Assembly (NCBI GenBank): GCA_937890355.1
Contig: CALACW010000007.1
Coordinates: forward strand, 1 to 12,244
Direction: 5' to 3'
Source: CALACW01 sp002431305
Lineage (GTDB): Bacteria > Bacillota > Clostridia > Oscillospirales > Acutalibacteraceae
DNA length: 12,244 nt
Below are positions 6,794 through 12,244 of the stretch, one piece after another. The notes below the pieces were generated by a model, which was given only the letters and a program-made list of their open reading frames with translations, searched no databases and was not told where the DNA came from. Made by a program: the position numbers and the translations under genes. Each line of letters begins with the position of its first letter. Positions within the stretch are counted from its first letter, which is position 1.

Positions 6794-6810
6794 ATTGTTC
6801 ATTAAACAAT
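6794..6810. repeat. Inverted repeat between two divergent promoters
   Basis: ATTGTT (6794-6799) and AACAAT (6805-6810) are perfect inverted arms around CATTA, forming a 17-bp operator-sized element between the -35 boxes of the divergent promoters. The decamer TGTTCATTAA at 6796-6805 also occurs at 3411-3420. The AT-rich context makes this weak evidence. Confidence 0.3.
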
Positions 6811-6863
6811 ATTTTTTTCTTATTTAAATATTAAACGAATGTTAACAGGACGTAAATGGACTA

Positions 6864-6892
6864 TTGACGGAATTATACTGCGGTATTATAAT
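6864..6892 (+). promoter_or_regulatory. Near-perfect sigma-A promoter of the acyl ligase-ACP operon
   Basis: TTGACG (6864-6869), 17 nt and TATAAT (6887-6892) differ from consensus at a single base. The start would be near 6899, with a leader of about 40 nt leading to GGAGG at 6927-6931. Confidence 0.85.
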
Positions 6893-6938
6893 ATAAATAC
6901 CGTATTGTAGAATAACAAGATTTCGCGGAGGATGTTTT

Positions 6939-8684
6939 ATGGATAAGAACGAAAAAAAACTTGTCGATGAATTAAGACATAAGGCTCATATGATGGGTCC
7001 TCTTCATGATTTGAAAGAAATGCTTAACCGTGCAGAGTCTAGTTTTACGGGACGCACGGCTATGGTTGAAAAGCAGAATAAAACGGAAGTTGTTTCGTAC
7101 ACGATAACGAAGCTTGTTTCCGACGTTAACGCAGTCGGAACAGCGCTTTTGTCTATGGGACTTAAAGGTAAGCATATCGCAGTCCTCGGCGAGAACTCAT
7201 ACAGATGGGTTGTGTCGTTCCTTGCTGTTGTGTGCGGAGTCGGAGTAGCCGTCCCGCTCGATAAGGATCTCGGTGACGAAGATCTTTCGAAACTGATGAC
7301 AAAATCTGACGCGGAGGCTGCGTTTTGCTCGAAAACTTATTATAAAACACTGAAAGAACATATAAAAAACGACGAACGAATGAAAAACGTGTTTGTCTGG
7401 AATAAAAAATACGACGATGAGGGCTTTATGACGTTCGACGAGCTTGTCGAAAAGGGCAGTGAGCTTATAAAGAACGGCGACAGATCTTATATTGACGCTG
7501 TTATAGACAATAACGCGGTCGCGGCTATTGTTTTCACCTCCGGCACTACGGGCGCAAATAAGGGCGTTATGCTCTCGCATAAGAATTTTGCGACGAACGT
7601 CGACGGAATTATCGATACAATTCCGACGGAGTATACATCGTTTTCGCTCCTGCCGATGAACCATGTGTTCGAATTAAGCTGTAATATATTCACCGCCCTT
7701 TACATGAACGCGACGATCTATGTAAACGACAGCCTTAAAAACATTCTGCCGAATATCCAGCTTTTCAAACCCGACGCAATGAATGCCGTACCTCTTGTTT
7801 TAGAGGGTATATATAACGGAATTTGGGCGGCGGCAAAGGAGAGGGGCAAAGCTGAACCGCTAAAAAAGCTTGTTAAATTGAGCAATAAATTAAGAAGTCA
7901 CGGCATAGATCTCAGAAAAGTTCTGTTCGCTTCGATAAGAAAGAATTTCGGCGATAAATTTCCGACGCTCGCCTGCGGAGGCGCGCCGTCGAGAGCCGAC
8001 TACGTTTCGGGACTCGGCGATTTCGGATTCAGGGTTTATAACGGCTATGGACTTACGGAATCGTCGCCGACGGTAACTCTCAATATGCATGCGGACGACG
8101 ACCCGACATCCGCGGGATTCGCGTTCCCGAAGTCGAAATTCATAATTCACGACCCGGACGCGGACGGTATCGGCGAAATCTGGATCAAGGGCGACAACGT
8201 AACGCAGGGATACTATAAAGACCCCGAGGCAACCGCGGAGTCGTTCGAGGACGGATGGTTCAAAACGGGCGACTACGGCAGAGTTACGGATAAGGGCGAG
8301 CTGTTTGTTTCCGGCAGAAAGAAAACGCTTATCATTCTCGACAACGGCAAGAACGTGTTCCCCGAGGATATCGAATTTTTTGTAATGGATAATTTAAGTT
8401 ACATAAGAGAGGCCGTTGCGCTCGAACTCGAAAAGGAGATAAGAGGCAGAACGGAAAAGATTATCGGACTCGCGGTTTACATAGAGCCGTCGGATTTTGA
8501 TAATATGAGCGAAAAGGAGATAAAAGAAAAAGTCGAAAAGGACATCTTCGACCTTAACCGCCGTCAGCCGTCGTATAAAAAGGTTCAGGACGTTGCGGTA
8601 GTTACAAAGGAATTTCCGAAGAATTCGACAAGAAAAATTATAAGACAGAAAGTTGCCGACAGCTACGAAAGCTATAAACAGTAA
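6939..8684 (+). CDS. AMP-forming acyl-CoA/acyl-ACP ligase (long-chain fatty acid ligase type)
   Basis: Adenylate-forming enzyme of 581 residues that activates a carboxylic acid with ATP and passes the acyl group to a thiol. The signature P-loop TSGTTGANK lies at 200-208. YGLTESSP (370-377) is typical of long-chain fatty acyl ligases rather than amino-acid adenylation domains. WFKTGDYGR (440-448) carries the ribose-binding Asp445, followed by the hinge SGRKKT, and the catalytic lysine is Lys566 in NSTRKIIRQ. All core motifs are intact. An acyl carrier protein gene begins 17 nt downstream in the same operon. I infer that the acceptor is the phosphopantetheine arm of that ACP rather than free CoA, as for known acyl-ACP synthetases, but this is not proven by sequence. 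The start is set by GGAGG 7 nt upstream. The protein is predicted to be soluble. Confidence 0.9.
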   Translation: MDKNEKKLVDELRHKAHMMGPLHDLKEMLNRAESSFTGRTAMVEKQNKTEVVSYTITKLVSDVNAVGTALLSMGLKGKHIAVLGENSYRWVVSFLAVVCGVGVAVPLDKDLGDEDLSKLMTKSDAEAAFCSKTYYKTLKEHIKNDERMKNVFVWNKKYDDEGFMTFDELVEKGSELIKNGDRSYIDAVIDNNAVAAIVFTSGTTGANKGVMLSHKNFATNVDGIIDTIPTEYTSFSLLPMNHVFELSCNIFTALYMNATIYVNDSLKNILPNIQLFKPDAMNAVPLVLEGIYNGIWAAAKERGKAEPLKKLVKLSNKLRSHGIDLRKVLFASIRKNFGDKFPTLACGGAPSRADYVSGLGDFGFRVYNGYGLTESSPTVTLNMHADDDPTSAGFAFPKSKFIIHDPDADGIGEIWIKGDNVTQGYYKDPEATAESFEDGWFKTGDYGRVTDKGELFVSGRKKTLIILDNGKNVFPEDIEFFVMDNLSYIREAVALELEKEIRGRTEKIIGLAVYIEPSDFDNMSEKEIKEKVEKDIFDLNRRQPSYKKVQDVAVVTKEFPKNSTRKIIRQKVADSYESYKQ

Positions 8685-8701
8685 AAAGGAGAGGTTTAAA
8701 T

Positions 8702-8932
8702 ATGCTTGAAAGACTTAAAAAACTTATATGCCAGTATGCAAACATCGCTCCCGAGGAGATAACGGGCGAGACAAATATCAGATCCGATTTGGGACTTAAT
8801 TCTCTCGAACTTGTCAATCTTGCCGTAGCTATCGAGGATGAATTCGACGTTGAAATCCCGGACAGAGCCGTCGCCGGTATTGAGACAGTCGACGATGTTA
8901 TTGCTCTGCTCGAAGAGTACGTAGAGAACTGA
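8702..8932 (+). CDS. Stand-alone acyl carrier protein
   Basis: Acidic 76-residue protein with the four-helix ACP pattern. The phosphopantetheine attachment site is DLGLNSLELVNL with Ser34. The sequence around the serine (LGLNSLE) differs from the fatty-acid-synthase consensus (LGADSLD), so this is more likely a specialised ACP than the housekeeping AcpP. AAAAGGAGAGG lies just before the start. It follows the acyl ligase by 17 nt in the same transcript and is the last gene before a strong terminator, so the two probably work as a pair: the ligase loads, and the ACP carries the acyl group to an enzyme encoded elsewhere. No ketosynthase, acyltransferase or phosphopantetheinyl transferase is in the window. 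Confidence 0.92.
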   Translation: MLERLKKLICQYANIAPEEITGETNIRSDLGLNSLELVNLAVAIEDEFDVEIPDRAVAGIETVDDVIALLEEYVEN

Positions 8933-8958
8933 TAATCATATTTTGAACTAATATTGCG

Positions 8959-8994
8959 CGCCGTTTTCGATTTTTCGCAAAACGGCGTTTTTTT
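8959..8994 (+). terminator. Rho-independent terminator of the ligase-ACP operon
   Basis: The perfect 9-bp stem CGCCGTTTT (8959-8967) with AAAACGGCG (8979-8987) can be extended inside the loop by CGA/TCG pairing, and is followed by seven T (8988-8994). It separates the ligase-ACP operon from the sugar operon. Confidence 0.9.
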
Positions 8995-8997
8995 GTA

Positions 8998-9026
8998 TTG
9001 AAATAACGTATTAAATAATGTAAACT
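8998..9026 (+). promoter_or_regulatory. Candidate promoter of the ROK/SIS/glycosidase operon
   Basis: TTGAAA (8998-9003) and TAAACT (9021-9026) are 17 nt apart. The -10 box matches consensus at only four of six positions, so this promoter is weaker than the others in the window and may need an activator. No clear operator is visible. Confidence 0.35.
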
Positions 9027-9055
9027 GTTATTAATATTTATTTTAAGGAGCTATT

Positions 9056-10030
9056 ATGGATAAAAAATATAAATACTCCCTCGGAGTAGATATCGGCGGT
9101 ACAAAATGCGCCGTAATCCTCGGCAGAGGAGAATTTGTTTCGACAGACGGATTTATTTTAGACAGAATTGCATTTCCGACCGAAAAGGAACGCGGATGGG
9201 AAAGCGTTGTAAATGATATTATAAATTCAATAAAGGAGATTGCCGATAAGAACGGAGTCGATATTGAAAACGACGTCGTCGGCATAGGAATCAGCTGCGG
9301 AGGCCCTCTTGACAGCAAGCGCGGACTTATACAGTGTCCGCCGAACCTCCCCGACTGGGACAACGTTCCGATAGTCGATATGCTCGAAAATGAGTTTAAA
9401 ATAAAGGCTCATTTGCAGAACGACGCTAACGCCTGCTCTGTCGCTGAGTGGAAATTCGGCGCGGGCAGAGGATGCCGTAACATGATATTTTTAACGTTCG
9501 GAACGGGACTCGGCGCAGGGCTCATTCTTGACGGAAAACTTTACTCGGGCACTAACGACATGGCGGGCGAGGTCGGTCATATCAGACTTACGGATTCGGG
9601 CCCCCTCGGCTATTCGAAATACGGCTCGTTCGAGGGCTACTGCTCGGGCGGAGGAATTAAGAATCTCGCCGAAATTATGAGGGAGAATACGGAATATTCG
9701 GATTCGGATATATTAAAAGACAACGTTGAGCTTACTGCGGCGAATCTTGCAAAGTACGCAAAGAACGGCGATAAATTCTCATTGAGCGTTTACGATAAAT
9801 GCGGTGAAATGCTCGGCAAGGGGCTCAGCATTCTTATCGACATATTAGCCCCCGAGAAAATCGTTATAGGCAGTATATTTGCCAGAAGCGGTGAGCTTCT
9901 TAAAGAAAAAATGTACGAGAATATAAAGAAAGAATCGCTCGGAGTTATTTCGAACGCATGCGAAATAGTACCAGCAGAATTAGGCGACAGAATAGGCGAC
10001 TTCGCGGCATTGTCGCTTGCATTTTCATAA
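9056..10030 (+). CDS. ROK-family sugar kinase (glucokinase-like) without the zinc motif
   Basis: Cytoplasmic ATP-dependent sugar kinase of 324 residues, the usual ROK length. The phosphate-binding motif DIGGTK lies at 12-17, the catalytic aspartate is Asp123 in LQNDANA, and the second ATP motif is FGTGLGAG (149-156). GEVGHIRL (172-179) supplies the sugar-contacting Glu173 and His176. Most ROK proteins continue with a CxCGxxGC zinc motif; here the matching stretch GPLGYSKYGSFEG (183-195) has no cysteine, so it belongs to the zinc-free ROK subgroup. There is no N-terminal helix-turn-helix, so it is a kinase and not a ROK repressor. AAGGAG sits 5 nt before the ATG. First gene of an operon with a SIS isomerase 14 nt downstream and a glycosidase, so it probably phosphorylates the sugar that the glycosidase releases. 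The exact sugar is unknown. Confidence 0.9.
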   Translation: MDKKYKYSLGVDIGGTKCAVILGRGEFVSTDGFILDRIAFPTEKERGWESVVNDIINSIKEIADKNGVDIENDVVGIGISCGGPLDSKRGLIQCPPNLPDWDNVPIVDMLENEFKIKAHLQNDANACSVAEWKFGAGRGCRNMIFLTFGTGLGAGLILDGKLYSGTNDMAGEVGHIRLTDSGPLGYSKYGSFEGYCSGGGIKNLAEIMRENTEYSDSDILKDNVELTAANLAKYAKNGDKFSLSVYDKCGEMLGKGLSILIDILAPEKIVIGSIFARSGELLKEKMYENIKKESLGVISNACEIVPAELGDRIGDFAALSLAFS

Positions 10031-10044
10031 AGGAGAAAAAAGAC

Positions 10045-10671
10045 ATGAACGTAAACGAAATATTTGAAGAATTGTTTGAAAGATATCCCGATTTGACCTC
10101 CTGCCGTGACGATATAAAAAAAGCGTACGAATTAATGCGCGTATGCTACGAAAACGGCGGTAAGGTCATGATATGCGGTAACGGCGGTTCCGCTGCCGAC
10201 AGTGAGCATATCGCGGGGGAGCTTCTTAAAGGATTTAATTTGAAAAGGGAATTAAGCGATGAGGATAAATCAAAATTTGAGGATAAAACCATTGCCGATA
10301 ATTTACAGTACGGTCTGCCTGCAATTTCACTTGTAAGTCAGACGGGACTCATGACCGCGTTTATGAACGACGTAAGCCCCGAGAACGTTTTTGCCCAGCA
10401 GGTCTATGCCTACGCTTCAAACGAAAACGACGTGCTGATAGCATTGAGCACCTCGGGCAATTCGAAAAATATTGTAAACGCAGTAATTACCGCGAGAGCA
10501 AAGGGAATCAAAACTGTTTCAATAACTGGTAGATCCGGCGGAAAGCTCAATTCATTATGCGACGTTACGATTAAAACTCCGTCGGACAGAACTTTCGTAA
10601 TTCAGGAATATACGCTGCCCGTATATCACGCGCTGTGCGCTATGACGGAAGCGAATTTTTTCGATAAATAA
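10045..10671 (+). CDS. SIS-domain sugar-phosphate isomerase, GmhA-type
   Basis: Soluble 208-residue single-SIS-domain protein. It carries the phosphate-binding elements CGNGGSAADSEHIAGE (44-59) and LSTSGNSKNI, and ends in a helix with VIQEYTLPVYH. The set His55 and Glu59, plus Gln187 and His195 eight residues apart, matches in spacing the four metal ligands of GmhA (sedoheptulose-7-phosphate isomerase), so a metal-dependent aldose-ketose isomerase is likely. Residues about 65-90 form a charged insertion relative to GmhA. The start is the ATG at 10045 with AGGAG 9 nt upstream; the frame is open further back into the kinase gene. It lies 14 nt after the ROK kinase and 12 nt before a glycosidase, so it more likely isomerises a catabolic sugar phosphate than makes heptose for surface glycans. 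The gene symbol is withheld because the substrate is uncertain. Confidence 0.85.
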   Translation: MNVNEIFEELFERYPDLTSCRDDIKKAYELMRVCYENGGKVMICGNGGSAADSEHIAGELLKGFNLKRELSDEDKSKFEDKTIADNLQYGLPAISLVSQTGLMTAFMNDVSPENVFAQQVYAYASNENDVLIALSTSGNSKNIVNAVITARAKGIKTVSITGRSGGKLNSLCDVTIKTPSDRTFVIQEYTLPVYHALCAMTEANFFDK

Positions 10672-10683
10672 AGAGGTAAATAT

Positions 10684-12244
10684 ATGTTTTATAATAAAAA
10701 TAAAGAGGCGAGCCTTTCCGATTCTCTTTTTAAGAATCCTTCGAGCGAATACAGAGGCACTCCGTTTTGGGCGTGGAACTGCAAGCTTGAAGAGAACGAA
10801 CTTATTCGTCAGATTGACATTTTTAAAGAAATGGGCTTCGGCGGATTCCATATGCACGTTCGTACCGGACTTGCAACGAAATATCTTTCCGACGAACACA
10901 TGAACGTTGTAACGTCCTGCGTCAAAAAAGCAAAAAAAGAGAACATGCTTGCTTATCTTTACGACGAGGACAGATGGCCGTCGGGTTTTGCGGGCGGTCT
11001 TGTAACTAAGAATGAAAAATACAGGGCAAGATGTCTCGTTTTCACTCCCGTTTCAAATGCCGAAGCCTGCGACGGAATCAACATAAACGATTCGAGAGCC
11101 GAGGGAGGCAGAAGCGGAAACGGAACGTTAATCGCATGCTATGACGTACAACTCGATTCGGACGGATATCTCGATTCTTATAAAAGAATAGATGAAAATA
11201 CCCCCGCCGAGGGCGTAAAATGGTACGCTTATCTTGAAGTACATACCCCGTCGGCATGGTTTAACAATCAGACGTACGTTGACACGCTTAACAAAGAAGC
11301 TATCGAAAAGTTTATCGAAATAACTTACGAAACGTATAAAAAACATGTAGGAAACGAATTCTCGAAAACGATTCCGTCCATATTTACGGACGAACCCCAG
11401 TTTACGAGAAAGAATACGTTAAAAAATTCGACGGATAAATCAGACGTCGTTATCCCCTGGACGGACGATATTCCCGAGACGTACAAGGCTTGTTACGGCT
11501 CCGACATTCTCGACAGCCTGCCGGAGCTTTTCTGGGAGAAAAGAGACGGTGTTTCGGTTGTTCGATATCATTATCACGACCATATTTCGGAGCGTTTCGC
11601 CTCCGCCTTTGCCGATACATGCGGTAAGTGGTGCCGTGAAAACGGACTTGCTCTCACCGGTCATATGATGGAGGAGCCGACTCTGATGAGTCAGACGTCC
11701 GCTCTCGGCGACTGTATGCGTTCGTACAGAGGATTCGATATCCCCGGCATCGATATGCTTTGCCATAATTACGAGCTTACCACGGCGAAGCAGGCGCAGT
11801 CTGCCGTTCACCAGTACGGCAGGGAGGGTATGCTCTCCGAGCTTTACGGCGTAACGGGATGGGACTACGACTTCAGACATCATAAAATTCACGGAGACTG
11901 GCAGGCGGCGCTCGGCGTTACGGTGAGAGTTCCGCATCTTGCGTGGGTTTCCATGGAGGGCGAAGCAAAGCGCGACTATCCCGCGTCGATAAATTATCAG
12001 TCCCCGTGGTATAAGGAATATAAATATATAGAGGATCATTTCTCCCGCGTACACACAGCCATGACGAGGGGAAAGCCCGTTGTACGAGTCGGCGTAATTC
12101 ATCCCGTCGAAAGCTTCTGGCTTCATTTCGGCCCCAACGATAAGACCGCGCTCAAACGTCAGACTCTCGATTCGAATTTTCAGACGTTTACACGCTGGAT
12201 GCTCGACGGAAGCGTTGATTTTGACTTTATATGCGAGTCGCTTC
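10684..12244 (+). CDS. Glycoside hydrolase, GH106-like (3' end beyond the window)
   Basis: The frame is open from the ATG at 10684 to the window edge (520 codons, no stop), so the gene is partial. GAGG lies 7 nt before the ATG. The N-terminus YRGTPFWAWNCKLEENELI with GFGGFHMH, then YDEDRWPSG (93-101), is the pattern of large TIM-barrel glycosidases usually assigned to GH106 (alpha-L-rhamnosidases) and relatives. Candidate acidic catalytic residues are Glu237 in FTDEPQF and Glu386 in SELYGVTGWDY; I cannot assign their roles with certainty. GH106 enzymes are often near 1,000 residues, so roughly half may be missing. There is no signal peptide, which points to cleavage of imported oligosaccharide in the cytoplasm. 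Third gene of the ROK-SIS operon. Substrate is uncertain, because the partner genes do not match known rhamnose catabolism. Confidence 0.82.
   Translation, partial: MFYNKNKEASLSDSLFKNPSSEYRGTPFWAWNCKLEENELIRQIDIFKEMGFGGFHMHVRTGLATKYLSDEHMNVVTSCVKKAKKENMLAYLYDEDRWPSGFAGGLVTKNEKYRARCLVFTPVSNAEACDGININDSRAEGGRSGNGTLIACYDVQLDSDGYLDSYKRIDENTPAEGVKWYAYLEVHTPSAWFNNQTYVDTLNKEAIEKFIEITYETYKKHVGNEFSKTIPSIFTDEPQFTRKNTLKNSTDKSDVVIPWTDDIPETYKACYGSDILDSLPELFWEKRDGVSVVRYHYHDHISERFASAFADTCGKWCRENGLALTGHMMEEPTLMSQTSALGDCMRSYRGFDIPGIDMLCHNYELTTAKQAQSAVHQYGREGMLSELYGVTGWDYDFRHHKIHGDWQAALGVTVRVPHLAWVSMEGEAKRDYPASINYQSPWYKEYKYIEDHFSRVHTAMTRGKPVVRVGVIHPVESFWLHFGPNDKTALKRQTLDSNFQTFTRWMLDGSVDFDFICESL

Noticed and set aside
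9056..10030. ROK-family transcriptional repressor (NagC/XylR type)
   Set aside because: The protein starts directly with the kinase phosphate motif at residue 12 and has no N-terminal helix-turn-helix.
11440..12126. 228-codon open frame on the minus strand inside the glycosidase gene
   Set aside because: The plus-strand frame carries conserved glycosidase motifs throughout; the antisense frame is a codon-bias shadow.

Overview
The window looks like a chromosomal segment from a low-to-mid GC Gram-positive anaerobe, most likely a gut Clostridia (Oscillospiraceae/Lachnospiraceae-type) genome. This rests on strong GGAGG-type ribosome binding sites, sigma-A promoters with near-consensus -35/-10 boxes, short Rho-independent terminators, frequent AGA arginine codons and the types of protein encoded. 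The assignment is an inference: no rRNA or other marker gene is present. I see no tRNA, rRNA, CRISPR array, insertion sequence, phage gene or attachment site.

Region 1 (1-3139) holds two independently expressed plus-strand genes, each with its own promoter and terminator: a Wzx/MATE-like polysaccharide flippase and a long, divergent PRPP-synthetase paralogue of 392 residues. Region 2 (3140-5390) holds a 69-residue coiled-coil protein of unknown function on the minus strand, driven by a perfect TTGACA-N17-TATAAT promoter with an inverted repeat over the predicted start of transcription. It is followed on the plus strand by a hemolysin-III/PAQR membrane protein and a hormone-sensitive-lipase-type alpha/beta hydrolase. 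Region 3 (5391-8994) is a divergent pair. A secreted or membrane-anchored calcineurin-like phosphoesterase lies on the minus strand. An AMP-forming acyl ligase followed 17 nt later by a stand-alone acyl carrier protein lies on the plus strand. Both have near-perfect promoters in the 240-nt spacer, and the ligase-ACP unit ends at a strong terminator.

Region 4 (8995-12244) is a tight plus-strand operon that runs off the window. It encodes a ROK sugar kinase lacking the family's zinc-binding cysteine motif, a GmhA-type SIS isomerase keeping all four expected metal ligands, and the first 520 codons of a large glycoside hydrolase resembling family GH106 with no signal peptide. The most economical reading is a cytoplasmic pathway: an oligosaccharide is imported, cleaved by the hydrolase, and the sugar is phosphorylated and isomerised. 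The GH106 resemblance suggests rhamnose, but a ROK kinase plus a GmhA-type isomerase is not the known rhamnose route, so the true substrate is open.

Nothing here is clearly a new defence or mobile system. The items most worth a second look are the ROK/SIS/GH operon, the ligase-ACP pair with no visible downstream enzyme, the small coiled-coil gene with its strong apparently regulated promoter, and the divergent PRPP synthetase.
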